Assembly: GCA_003254905.1 (NCBI GenBank)
Contig: QANU01098975.1
Coordinates: 468,640 to 532,639, forward strand
Reading direction: 5' to 3'
Length of the DNA: 64,000 nucleotides
Source: Nissolia schottii
Lineage: Eukaryota; Streptophyta; Magnoliopsida; Fabales; Fabaceae
Of this stretch, positions 46,081-57,587 are shown in pieces. The position numbers and the translations under genes were made by a program. Below the pieces are notes generated by a model. It saw nothing but the letters and a program-made list of their open reading frames with translations, did not search any database and was not told the DNA's origin. The number at the start of each line of letters is the position of its first letter. The stretch's first letter is position 1.

Positions 46081-48420
46081 GCCTTAGATTTGCAAATGGA
46101 TGTGTCTGCGCTTATGGTGGGTCCATCTTTCTTTGCCCTTGGTGGACCGAATCAAACCACCACTTACCAATTCGGTTTTACAAGTTTGGAAGCACTTTAT
46201 TCTCCTTCAAATCCAATCAAACTGTTAAATAATGCAAGGCCTCACCATAACCAATCATGACGGGTTCCATAAAGAAACAACACTGAAACGATTACGTTCA
46301 TAATCCATTATAAAACGAAATGGAGTGGACACTACAAAGTTATGCTCTTATGACAGTAAATATTAAATGTCTATTTTTCAAAATGGATGTGAAAAAATAA
46401 TATTATTCGATTTAAAAATGTTTATTTAAAGTAGACCCTACAAAGTTATTCTCCTGTGAACATAAATATTGAAGTTTTTTACTTCTCTTCTAAAGCTCAA
46501 TTTGTGAATACACTCTAAAAGAAATAATCGGAGTCAAGTGTTAACTGCCCACATTGCGTGGCCAAAAACATCCAGATAAATTGGGGGTAGAAAGTATAAT
46601 ATTAGTGCCTTGTTGAAATTAACCTCTAACCTTAAGAATGTCAAGTTTTTGTTTGAAAGGTTCTTCTCTTCGCTGGTCTTCTTAGTTCTTGTTTCAATTG
46701 ATGCTTATTAATGTCAAACTCCTTAAGAAATGAATCTTTAGCTTTGGCATGCTTGCAATGGGAGGATATATATATGCCTTTAGTTTTGCAAAGATCATAA
46801 GGGTCATACCTTAAGCATACATGACTGGACATCGAGAACATCTTTCACTTTCACAAAACATAGATCCAGTCAACTTGTGAACATAGATTTTTCCCAAACA
46901 ATATTCTGAAAATTTTATTTTGCGTCTAAGATCAAGAAATTTTCATTAATTAGATTTATGAATAAAATGACATAAAACCTATTCTCTGAAACTTTTGCCT
47001 TCATTTTCAAAATGCTTTTGTCGTGACAAACTCATCATTGGTTGCCAAAATTATGTTTTCGATTGAGCGAAAGTGGCCTACTTGAGTGCATTGATTGATA
47101 CGGCCCTGTATGTCAGTCACCAATGGGGTCTTGTTTGAGTTTAAAAATTTTTCTGTAGCCCATGAACCGTGCTTCTTCTAGCTTACCCAATCACCAACGA
47201 GCACGCTATAATTGTATTGGGCCCAGATTCGGTTCAAACATAGAAAGAAAATACTAGGCGCTTAGGACCTTTAAAAATAAGAAAGAAGAAGGCCACACAG
47301 CACACAGGGCTTCGGCCCATTCGACCAAAAAGCAATGAAAAGAAAAAAGGGGATTCGGTTCAAACATAGAAGGAAAACACTGGGCGCAAGTGGACTGAAT
47401 GCTGTGGTACTCCTTTTACTTATACTCCTAAACTCACCCCCCAAAACCATGTGTAACTCCTACACTTGCGACACTTGCGGATATGAATCATTTCATATCA
47501 AAATTGGTTATGTTTAATCATGTAAAAAAATGAAGACAGAAATATTTTAAATAAGTGAAACTGTCTTAAAAATAATATAATTCAATTTAAATTTTTATAT
47601 TTTTATCTCTTATCACATAATTAAATATGATCAAATTTGATATGAAAACATCCATTCTCTACATTTGCACCTTGTTTATTTACTCCTAAACTCAGCACCC
47701 AATACCACCTGTAACTCCTACACTTGCACCTTCTTGCAATTCTAACAAGTACGCTAGATACTAGATGATTGTGGCATAGTGATTGAAAACATGTCATTAC
47801 ACTCAATTTGCAAGGTAATGTTGCATTGTTTGGGAATTGAAAGGAAACCTGTCATTCCACGCAAATTGTAAGAAAATGTGACATTGCACGAGAATTAAAA
47901 ATGAAAGTGACATTGCACATGACTAGGAAAGATACATGTAATTACACAAGAATTGAAAGAAAATGTGGCATTTTATAAGAACTATGAGAAAATGTGATAT
48001 TACACACAAATTGCAATCAAATGTGGCATTGCATAGAAAACATGACATTGCACGTGAATATTTTTTTTTAAAAAAAAGTGACATTTCGCGAAAGTTGTAC
48101 AAGAATTTAGAGGAAACGTGCAATTGCGTGCTAACCAAAATGAAACATAGCATTACAAAAAAAAAAAAAATTGAATAAAAATTTAGTCATACCTTTATAA
48201 TTTTTATGTTAATATAACTTTAGAATCAACATATCCCGTGCCGGCACGGACTAAACAATAGTTGAATACATTATAGGACTAGAACATAAATTGATTCATG
48301 AGTAACTATGGTGTGTTTCTGTTTTTAGAAGAATAAAAAAAAAGGTATAAAAACAAAAAAAAAAAAAAAACATATATAGGATTATAGAAATAGAATAGAG
48401 ATAGAGAGAGAGTTAGAGCG
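46081..48420. other. Intergenic region with degenerate tandem repeats
   Basis: 46081-47750 shows no gene. A repeat-like motif 'ctcctacacttgc' occurs twice (47455-47467 and 47717-47729) in otherwise similar contexts. The stretch 47780-48060 is a degenerate tandem array listed separately. Poly-A runs occur at 48156-48170 and 48353-48370. Confidence 0.5.
47790..48060. repeat. Degenerate minisatellite with 'gtgacattgcac' core
   Basis: About seven diverged units of roughly 35-45 bases repeat the pattern 'aaaatgtgacattgcacaagaattga'. Clear occurrences of (a/g)tg(a/g)cattgca lie near 47878, 47909, 48023 and 48044. It does not encode protein. Confidence 0.55.
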
Positions 48421-48431
48421 GTGATGAAAGA

Positions 48432-48441
48432 ATGTCGACAC
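48432..48441. promoter_or_regulatory. Zinc-deficiency response element (ZDRE)
   Basis: ATGTCGACAC is an exact match to the consensus RTGTCGACAY bound by Arabidopsis bZIP19/bZIP23. It lies about 230 bases upstream of a candidate TATA box and 0.7 kb upstream of the ZIP start codon. In Arabidopsis the same element drives ZIP4, IRT3 and related transporters under zinc starvation. Confidence 0.8.
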
Positions 48442-48662
48442 TCTCGCGCTCATTTCATTGCAAAAAGTCTCAACTGAATCACCTACCGCCTCCCCTTCTC
48501 CCTCGATATGACGACACTCTTTCCTTCCTCTCCCTCTCCCTCTCCCTCTTCCTCTTCCACCACTCCCTGTTCCTCTTTGTTCCTTCTCCCTTTTTTCTTA
48601 TAATAATTATAATAACATTATCAACAATTTCAGATTCCTCTCCATTCTTCTACTACTACTAC

Positions 48663-48668
48663 TATAAA
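48663..48668 (+). promoter_or_regulatory. Candidate TATA box of the ZIP transporter gene
   Basis: TATAAA in TACTACTACTATAAACACC is followed by C/T-rich leader sequence. A likely 5' UTR intron runs from about 48901 (CAG/GTAATT) to 49124 (CTACAG), ending seven bases before the start codon. Confidence 0.45.
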
Positions 48669-49130
48669 CACCCCCCCACCTCTTTTCCTCCCTTCCCTTT
48701 ACTATCATAATCCCATGTTTCTGATTGAGGTTTCTCCTCTTTTCCCTATCAACTCTTCCCCCCCTTTATTCTCCCCTGCTTTTTATTTTTATTGATTTAA
48801 TTATTAATTATACAAGCCATGACGATCGCTCTTTATTCCTCTTTTTGCAGGATCTGTGGCCACTAGTCCAGCAACTCGTTGGAAATACTCGACTCCATTC
48901 AGGTAATTCTCTTCAACCAATCAAACATCATCCATTGCATATCAATTTCAACTCTATTCGATTCAAAAGAAAATTACAGAACACTGCACTCTCCGATTGA
49001 CTGGAATTAGGATTAGGATTCGCATTATTAGGTCAATTATTTTTTAAAATGATTCTAAATCTTTCGACACCGGTGCTTTTTCCCCTCTTTTTATACAAAA
49101 GCATCATTGTTCCAGAACCTACAGGAATCG

Positions 49131-51135
49131 ATGACGAACTCCACCTGCGGACGCGCCGAGCAAGAGCTCTGCCGCGACGAGTCGGCCGCCTTCGTCCTGA
49201 AATTCGTGGCCATGGCCTCCATCCTGCTCTCCGGAATGGCAGGAATCGCCATCCCGCTCATCGGAAAACACCGCCGCTTCCTACGCACCGACGGCAACGT
49301 CTTCGTCGCCGCGAAGGCGTTCGCGGCGGGCGTCATCCTCGCCACGGGGTTCGTCCACATGCTCTCCGACGCGTCCGACGCCCTCAACGACCCCTGCCTC
49401 CCCGACTACCCGTGGCGGCAGTTCCCCTTCACGGGATTCTTCGCCATGATGGCGGCGCTCTTCACTCTGCTCCTCGATTTCGTGGGGACTCAGTACTACG
49501 AGCGGAAGCAAGGGGTGAACAGGGCCACGGAGGAGCAGGTTCGGGTCGGGTCTTCGGATTCGGGCGTGGAAGAGTCCGGGATCGTGGAAGTGAAGGACAG
49601 GAGTGGGAAGGTGTTTGGAGAAGAGGAGAGCGGCGGGATGCATATAGTTGGGATGCATGCGCACGCCGCGCACCATAGACACAACCACCCGCACGGCCAG
49701 GACGCCTGCCACGGCATCGGCGGCGGCGCCAAGGAACCCGCGCATTCACATTCGCACGGCCATGGTCACGCACACGGTGTTCATGACTTGGAAGAAGGTG
49801 ATGTTCGACACATCGTTGTTTCGCAGGTAACTTTTTCAACTTTCACCTTCTTTTTAAGTTGTTTAACACGTCAATTTCGAGAGTGATTTGTAATCAAAAT
49901 TGCATCAAAGGTTCGATTGTTCGTATGGAATTTTCGTGAGTTAATTGTGCATTGAAAGCCTAAAAGTCATACAATTCCACTTCTTATTCTTTAATACGCG
50001 TTGCTAATCCATCTTTTAAGGATATTTGCTAAGAAAACTAAAATAAAAAGGTGTAAGTTTGTAAAATTATTATTTGTGTTTCTTTAATGAGCATCATAGC
50101 AAAAAAAATTTATTGATAAAATCTAATTATTATAGTTCTTAGGGATAGGCTAATGGGAAGAGATTTAAGCAATTTGAATAACCTTACATGTTGAAACCCA
50201 TTGCCGCAGTATACTACAAAATTACAAGTAATTCTTTTTCATTTTTAATTCTTTAATGAGCGTCGTTAACAAGAACTTCAAATGAGCGTAGAGTTTATAC
50301 TAATTTGTACGAGGTTATAGGTTAAAAATTTGAATCTTCTCATGTTTGTTTTGTACTTAAAATTACTAGGCATGACATGATGGTACCTTGTTCTTAAGTG
50401 TGTAACGTGTGTTTGATCCTTATTTATGGCGACGGGAAAAAAAATGTTGTCAACTGACGACTACTTTGTCTAAGCTTAATGGCCGGAAGGCAATTAGCGG
50501 CGGTTGATGCTTTGGGTTCCCAGGGTGATGAGTAATTCACACACGTTAACACCCNNNNNNNNNNNNNNNNNNNNNNNNNNNNNNNNNNNNNNTTTTTTTT
50601 TTTTTTGGGTGAAAACACAATTTGTCACATTGATGAAGGAGACATAGACATGTTACAATAACACGTGTGCATATTGAAGGTGCTGGAGCTAGGCATCGTG
50701 TCGCACTCGGTGATAATTGGCTTGTCCCTAGGAGTTTCTCAAAGCCCCTGTGCCATAAGGCCCTTAATTGCCGCCTTGTCTTTCCACCAGTTCTTTGAAG
50801 GGTTCGCACTTGGAGGGTGCATCTCCCAAGCACAATTCAAGACCTCATCTACCACAATAATGGCGTGCTTCTTTGCACTGACCACGCCAACAGGTGTTGG
50901 CATTGGAACAGCCATTGCCTCAGTGTACAACCCTTACAGTGTGGGTGCCCTCATCACGGAAGGTATCTTGGACTCTCTGTCAGCAGGGATTTTAGTGTAC
51001 ATGGCGTTAGTGGACTTGATAGCAGCAGATTTTCTTAGCAAAAGGATGAGTTGTAACTTTAGGTTGCAGATAGTATCTTACTGTATGCTTTTCGTTGGGG
51101 CTGGATTGATGTCTTCGCTCGCAATCTGGGCGTAA
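49131..51135 (+). CDS. ZIP4: ZIP4/IRT3-type zinc transporter
   Basis: Exons 49131-49826 and 50680-51135 give 383 residues with eight predicted membrane helices, a member of the ZRT/IRT-like family that imports Zn2+ (and possibly other divalent metals) into the cytosol. The central loop (about 171-218) is very His-rich ([14 protein letters not shown] and [12 protein letters not shown]), as in family members. The pore motifs are in helix 4 (VSHSVIIG, His241) and helix 5 (SFHQFFEG, His268 and Glu272). The exon join SQ/VLELG falls exactly at the conserved junction. ATG 49131 was chosen because the earlier in-frame ATG (49107) lies upstream of a probable 3' splice site. The first exon is GC-rich. 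The symbol ZIP4 is by resemblance to the ZIP4/IRT3/ZIP9 clade, not by a tree. Confidence 0.93.
50555..50592. other. Assembly gap in the ZIP intron
   Basis: A run of 38 Ns, followed by a T run (50593-50606), lies inside the intron about 90 bases before the second exon. The gap does not interrupt coding sequence. Confidence 0.95.
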
Positions 51136-52317
51136 TGATCATTCATTCTCCCATTATTATTATAGGTGTCACTATTTTGGTTCAAATATTCATATCTCAG
51201 TTCTTTTGTTCCTTTTTTCAATAACGTGGAAAATAGCTGATGCTTTTGTCTATAATCATATGTTTAGAAGTGAATGCAAAGTTGTTTTTGAACATTTAAG
51301 GAAAATTCTTAACCAATACTGCCAGTGCAGTTTTTCAGTAAATTCCAATAAAATTACTCGTAAAGGATAAGTGATAATTCATCTTTTTTCAGTTCACCGC
51401 AAGCCACAATGAAGACCTATTGAATCTCTTTTGTCGACGAGTTACACAAATATTAGTTTTTTATTTCTTTTCAAAACAATCTATTATATAATTTTATTAT
51501 TTTTGTTTACATATGGTAGATTAATTGGATGTTTTGATTAGGAATGTGTCTTCTACTTACAAAAGCATGAGATTATAAATGACTATTGATTAATGAACGT
51601 ACCTAATAAATAAATTTGAAAGTGAAAGTGATAATTATTATGAAATGGATTAAGGGACATTATTATTAATGGAAATAACATCACGCTTCCTTCTTTTTCA
51701 TTTTGGTGGACAATCATCCTTCATATACGAGGAAAAAAAAATGTTACTTTTAAATATGTCTATATACTTTTCCGTTTTTCAATATTAATTCTTTTTTATT
51801 TTTTAGATTTATTCATAATTATTTAGACATATTTATGTACCGATACAATGAATTATAAATAAATATAAAAATATGAATTATAAATAAATATAAAAATAAA
51901 ACTAACATTAAAAAAAAGAGACAATAATTCATTTGGGGAAGTCCAACAATTCATTCTCTCGTAAAAGTACGGTGGGTTGTCCATAGATTGAAAGATGCGA
52001 GTATGGTGAACTGACAATACATTTGTGATACAATACATTTTCTCACAAAGGGTATTAAGGGTATTGAGTATGATCCCATAATAAATCCTTTTTCTCTATT
52101 TAGGAAATGTAAATCTATTCAAGAAGTTTAGAGTTTCATTTTGAGTTTTTTTTGTTACTAATTTATGTTTTGCACGCTAATTGTGGGCACTAGTTCAAGT
52201 ATTACCTCCAGAAAATGTAATGTAATGTGACATTTTAAAAAAAGTTACAGCTTAGTAGTATAAAACAGGTTACGTATTACTTTATACATATTTGTTATGG
52301 AAAAATGTTTTTTTAAT
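51136..52317. other. ZIP 3' flank and AT-rich intergenic DNA
   Basis: No gene or clear element was found. A direct repeat 'atgaattataaataaatataaaa' occurs twice at about 51847-51897. Confidence 0.5.
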
Positions 52318-52322
52318 GCATG
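52318..52322. repeat. 5-bp target-site duplication of the LTR element
   Basis: GCATG here is repeated exactly at 54314-54318, immediately outside the right LTR. Confidence 0.9.
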
Positions 52323-52537
52323 TATTAGAATATATAGTTGAATATTGATAATTGTAATAGTTATTTAAGATTAGCTAATGGTTTAGCTAATTAGGTTAAT
52401 GGTTAGTGGTTAATCATTAGCCTATATATAGATTGCATCACTTGTAATTCAAACTATCTTTCTCATTTCTCTCAATTTCATTTTGCATATTCAGTTTCTA
52501 TTCTCTCTTTTTTCTCTTGGTACCATGGATTTTAACA
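52323..52537 (+). mobile_element. 5' LTR of the non-autonomous retrotransposon
   Basis: 215 bases from TATTAGAATATATAG to TTTTAACA, with a TATA box (CCTATATATAG) near 52420. It matches the right LTR (54099-54313) with only a handful of differences and the same length, so the insertion is fairly recent. Confidence 0.9.
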
Positions 52538-53885
52538 TGGTATCAGAGCCATGACATCCACCTTGAAGCTTCCGCAGCTCTTTTTTTTTTTCTTTTTTTC
52601 TCTTTTCGTTTTCCTTTCATTTTCTTCCGTTTTCTTTTATTTTCTCAGAAAACCAACGCATTTTCTCTCACAGTGATTTTTTTTTTCTTTTTGCTCCGAT
52701 TCCTTTCCAACATCTCTACAGTTCTTTCTCTCTCTCTCCTCCGTTTCCTTTTCCACTCCAAAGTTCAGATCTGGTTCCAGAAATCTTGCGGTCATGGAGC
52801 TTGTGATTTGAGCTCCATGCGTGCGATTTCAAATTTCACCGGTCTTCGGTCGCGGTCAAGGTTCTCCGGCGACGACGATTCAGTGGTTTCCGACTGCGAG
52901 AGCGGCGTATCCGGCGACGCAGTGCGGCGGCGCAGCCACAACAGTAACCGTGGGCGCCACGTGTTTGACGAAAGGTTTGTTAGGCTCTCGGAAGGTGATA
53001 GGGCAGGGGACCTCGTCCGGAGCAGGTTCGTCCGGGGCCTTGGCTCGCTCGGGATGAGAAGCGATGTCGTTTCGGTCCACTGGAACGTGTGCCGCTCCGT
53101 GATAGCGCAGGTGAACCGTCCACTGCTTCCAGATCTTCGCGCGTGCAGTGGCCAAGTTGCGCGGTGGCGATCCCAACGTGAAGTGTGCTTGGTACGGTGC
53201 CTCTGGTGAGGAAGAAGTGGCCGACATAATCGAACACGATTTCGGAGGGAAGTCCGTGAATAACGGTCTTCGTCTCTCGCCAGATGATTCTCATCTTGCA
53301 AGTGTGAAAAGATGTATTGTCTTCTCTCAATAAGGAGGTAATATTTCCTTTGTGTGAGCTTCTACTTGCTGAGTGTTGGATTCAGTTTGTATTGCTGCCT
53401 GTCAAGCATGTATTTCTGCAAATTCCTGATGAAGAAAGGTTATTGGACCTGCACAATGTGTTGTCCATGTGATTGGTATTGGGTTCAAGATCTCCCAAGT
53501 ATTGTTTCTTGCTGAGTTTGGTTTAGATTTTGTTGAGAGATATTATCTGATCTGTTGCTGCTAGTTTGGCTGTTAAATTTTGTCACAAGTTTCTGCTTTG
53601 TTAGCCTTGTGCGGCTTTGATTCATATCAGGGTGTGACATGGCTAAGCATTGGTTCATATTCTGTTAGCCTTATGGCTTTGTATTTGCTCTTATCTTGGG
53701 TGGTTAAGCGTTGAATTTCAGCTTCTGCACTCGATAATTGAGCTTTGTTTGCTTCTGCCAATTGGGTGGTTAAGCTTTTGATATGATGGGACCATTTGCT
53801 TTTGCCATGTGTTTTGCCTGTGATGGCATTTGATCATTGTTCCTGTGTTGAAACCGTTTGCAATCGGTGCCGTTGAGACGTTGAA

Positions 53886-53977
53886 GGAAGGTCGAAGGGG
53901 CTTCAGTAAAAGTCGAAGACTTCACGTTGGAGGAAGGTCGAAGGGGCTTCGGTGAAAGTCGAAGACTTCCAGGAACT
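53886..53977. repeat. Two-copy 46-bp tandem repeat inside the LTR element
   Basis: Units beginning GGAAGGTCGAAGGGGCTTC start at 53886 and 53932 and differ at only a few positions (CAGTAAAAG versus GGTGAAAG). Confidence 0.85.
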
Positions 53978-54098
53978 AGGAACTTCGGTGGTTGCTGTTG
54001 GTTTTCAATCATTTAGCATTGTGTTGCTCTTTGATTTTTCTTTGTATCGTTGTTTCCAAGCTGGACATGTTAGTGCACATTGTCCAGCTTGCGGGGGG

Positions 54099-54313
54099 TA
54101 TTGGAATATATAGTTGAATATTGATAATTGTAATAGTTAGTTAGGATTAGCTAATGGTCTAACTAATTAGTTTAATGGTTAGTGGTTAATCATTAGCCTA
54201 TATATAGGCTGCATCACTTGTAATTCAAACTATCTTTCTCATTTCTCTCAATTGCATTTTGCATATTCAGTTTCTATTCTCTCTTTTCTCTCCTGGTACC
54301 ATGGATTTTAACA
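54099..54313 (+). mobile_element. 3' LTR of the non-autonomous retrotransposon
   Basis: It begins TATTGGAATATATAG and ends TTTTAACA, followed by the TSD GCATG. The 215-base length is identical to the left LTR. Confidence 0.9.
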
Positions 54314-54595
54314 GCATGAAATAGTCTTTAAACATATTAGTTTATGTAAGAAGGAAGTTTTATGATGTGTTATGAGAGATAATAAAGTATCTACAATTTT
54401 TTATATGTTCAAATAACAAAATTAATTTATTATTTTTTTAGTTTACTTTTGAAAAAAAAAATCTCATAATTTAAGAAATCATTTAATGACACTAAGATAA
54501 AAAAAATATAAAGTGTGTAGGCAAAATTAACTTTGAGTAGTTAGTGTTGTATTAATTAAGTGTTATTAGGAGTATGAGAGATAGGAAGATTAAAT

Positions 54596-54647
<52 letters not shown>

Positions 54648-54649
54648 TT

Positions 54650-55020
54650 TTTAAGGTGGTTTCTCACGTACCTATGGAGTAAATAATACTTCGTGCCACT
54701 TAATTTAATAATTTTTATAGTTAAATTCATTGAATTTTCATATCATTTCATGATCTAATATGATATATTGATGAATTATATGATTTAATGTGGTGAATTA
54801 ATACTTTTCAATACAATATTTGTAGAGATGTGCATTGTAAGCTTAAATAGTCTGCAAATCTCTAAACTTTTTATAAGCTGGCTCTTTCAATGATTTGACT
54901 AATGAAAAATTTATTACAATCATATGAAATATATAATGATAACAAAATTCAATGAATTTAATTATAAAAACTATTATAAATAAATAAATAAAGTGACATG
55001 GAGTATTCACCTATAAAATA
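54650..55020. mobile_element. Foldback MITE, copy 2 (diverged, opposite orientation)
   Basis: The left arm contains TTATAGTTAAATTCATTGAATTTT and the right arm AAATTCAATGAATTTAATTAT, which are inverted matches. The interior shares AATGATTTGACTAATGAAAAA and CTCTTTCAATGA with copy 1 (27464-27838) in opposite orientation. An (AT)n run (about 54599-54641) lies at its left edge. Confidence 0.6.
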
Positions 55021-55619
55021 TTTAAAAAACTATTCTTTTAATTTACTCAAATGACAAATAATCTTAGTTAATTTTTTTATTTAAAAAATGATAAAAAAAA
55101 TGCACGCATGAAATATGATATAAGCACGCGGTGAAATATAATTTCTTGAAAATTGAGCATTGAGTGTCTCTCCATGGCCATGCTGTATTGTTGTAGTAAC
55201 TCCTTGTTATACTTTGTACCATGACTCTTTAATCTCTTTCTTTTGTTAGGTATTTTTGTACCATGACTTTAACCACCTTTTCTTTTTTATCACAACCCTG
55301 TAATTTTTGTAAACATCACCGCATAAAAAAAAATTCAAAAGAAAAATAAGAAACTGTAAAAAATAATAATAATAAAAGTTAGCACTACAAATCAACATAC
55401 CTCACACTACATTATGCGAAGAGTGGAGTCCCTTATCTACATTATTCATATCTATCTAGTTCGAGACATAATAATAACAACAGGCATTAAAAAATAAATG
55501 AGTGGAGCCCATTTAAAGAAAAAGAAAAATCTTTAAGAGATATAAATCATGAGATTTTTATCCGAAATAAATAAAAATATTATTTTTCATAATATATTAT
55601 TCTCAAATTTATTCTTGAA

Positions 55620-57300
55620 ATAAATATTTTTTATATAAAAAAATAATTTAAATTAACTCTCATGTTAATATATTTTCTATTTTTAAAAAAATATAAAAGT
55701 TGATTTAAATTCACTTTTGTTAAAAAATTAAATACAAATTGTCCATCATACTCATCACTTATCCAAACCTCTTTCACCCGCGTAAGAAAACAAAATTGAA
55801 CTGCAAAATTGTTGTTGAAGGCATGAAAGGGCAAAGACCTTTCATCATGTACAAAGGCAAAAATCATAGATCAAAGCTTAGAATATTAGTAAAGAAGTCG
55901 ATTTAAATCGGCTTTGGTATTTAAAAAAAAAATTGAAAGTACTTTGTTATGGACTGGGCTCTAAAGACCCATTTTGAAACCCGAACCCCATAATCCACGG
56001 AAAGATCTGACCCAAACAGGCTCCTCCCCTTAAGCATTCAAAGAGATCCTCGGACCGTGACGCACTCCCTTGGCGAACATCACTCCACGAATCTCGAAGA
56101 GGAAACTGAGCGAGAGAATCCCGGGCTAGCGGAAGTCATGATTCCCACTCAAGTATTTAAGTCAACTCGGCACATTAGGTATGACCTAAAACCCATTTTC
56201 CCTTCACTTTACTCTATCATCCTACCTTCACTGACTTGAGTGTCAAAGTCCTTGCAGGTACTCGCACCGACGTCCCGAACCTGAAGAGGAGCTTCAGGAT
56301 CCAAATTGCATCGAGGACCCTACCTCTAGGTACATACTTCTATTAAAAAAACAAAAAATAAATATGCATTTAGGAAAGTCAATTTAGTTTATATATAAAA
56401 TAGCTTATTTTGTGAATAAATTTGAGAATGTTGTATTATGAAAAGTGGTATTTAAAAAAATATTTTTTTAAAATAAATAAATATAACACTTTCCAAAATA
56501 CACAATTGTTAAATTTTTTCTCTAAATAAATTATTTTACTTATAATGAGAGTTGATTTTTTATACATATTTTTTTTATAATAAAAGTAAATTTAAATCGA
56601 CTTATATATAATTTTTTTTAAACCAAATGTCGATTTAAATTGACTCACATGCCAACACAATATATTTTGAACTACACTAACCTAACACCTGTCTTATCAA
56701 TCTACCAAACATTTTATCTATGCCTTATCAATCCACACAAACTCTATTCATCTAACATTGGAAATGTTTTTAAGCTTGTTTCAGACATTTCATCAAACAC
56801 TTCACGTGCACTATTCAAAGTTTTCATAATTTCTACAGCACCAATATGAATAGAAACACAAAAATGTTATAGTAAAAACATACAAGTATCTGGATGTTCA
56901 GTCGAGATTGGATATGGTCGACGCTATTTAGTCGTAACAAATTTCCAACTTCCATCACACTTACCACCAACTTTTTTTTTTCTAACACAATGTCTAGAGA
57001 GAGAGAGATGTGTTTTAGAGAGAGAAAGTGAATGAATTGTGAGGGAGTCAATTTAAACTCCTTTTCCATGCAACTAGGCCAAAATCAATTTAAATTGGCT
57101 TTTATTTATTATTTTTTAAATAGAAGTCGATTTAAATTGACATATATTTTTTTTAAAAAAATTGATTATAACAGAGTCGATTTAAATCAACTTTCATTAA
57201 GTAAAATAATTTATTTCGTGAAAAATCTGAGAATGGTGTATTTTGGAAAGTGCTGTTTTTTATTTATTTTAAAAGAGGAACTTAAAATATCAAGTGTCGT
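55620..57300. repeat. Dispersed array of a palindromic AGTCGATTTAAATCGACT motif
   Basis: At least seven close variants occur: 55896-55913, 56585-56602, 56627-56645, 57046-57060, 57082-57100, 57125-57142 and 57175-57192, with weaker ones near 55645 and 55697. They alternate with AT-rich spacers that share another motif (GAGAATG-TGTATT-TGGAAAGTG near 57218-57252 and 56428-56450) and its inverse near 56480-56500. No transposon ends were found. The intervening DNA at 55950-56330 shows no such motif. Confidence 0.7.
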
Positions 57301-57587
57301 TATTTAGGCTTATGGGTTGAGTCTCCCAAACATTATTTAAAGAAAAAATATAATAAAGTTTGGACTCCATTTGTTTGTTTATTGGTCATGATGTCTCATT
57401 CACTTTATACATCTAACATTTCTCATTTTTCTTACTAAAAATATTATTATTCAATAGTTTTTCTTAATTTTGGGCCCCTGGATCTGTTCACTATTTAGAA
57501 CCTAACAGAAGCAGAGTCATCACAGTTCACAAAACTTGCTTCCCTTCTTCCTTTGTGTACACAAAGAGGGTAGCTTTTTATTTTTCC

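Larger units (their letters stand above)
52323..54313 (+). mobile_element. Complete non-autonomous LTR retrotransposon
   Basis: Two 215-bp LTRs flank 1561 bp of internal sequence. The primer-binding site TGGTATCAGAGCC (52538-52550) abuts the 5' LTR and is complementary to initiator tRNA-Met. A purine run GCGGGGGG (54091-54098) precedes the 3' LTR as polypurine tract. No gag, protease, integrase or reverse transcriptase frame is recognisable. The interior starts with a T-rich leader, then a GC-rich region (52840-53330) that may be captured host DNA, and contains a 46-bp tandem duplication. The +1 PBS position and the 5-bp TSD fit a Copia-type machinery supplied in trans; size and lack of genes fit a TRIM/LARD-like class. 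Confidence 0.88.

Noticed and set aside
49049..49845. Several long frames overlapping the first ZIP exon on both strands
   Set aside because: They are shadows of a GC-rich coding exon; only the ZIP frame has conserved motifs.
52517..53209. 230-codon frame in the LTR element as a gene
   Set aside because: The beginning lies in the LTR and T-rich leader and no domain is recognisable; reported as unexplained interior rather than as a gene.
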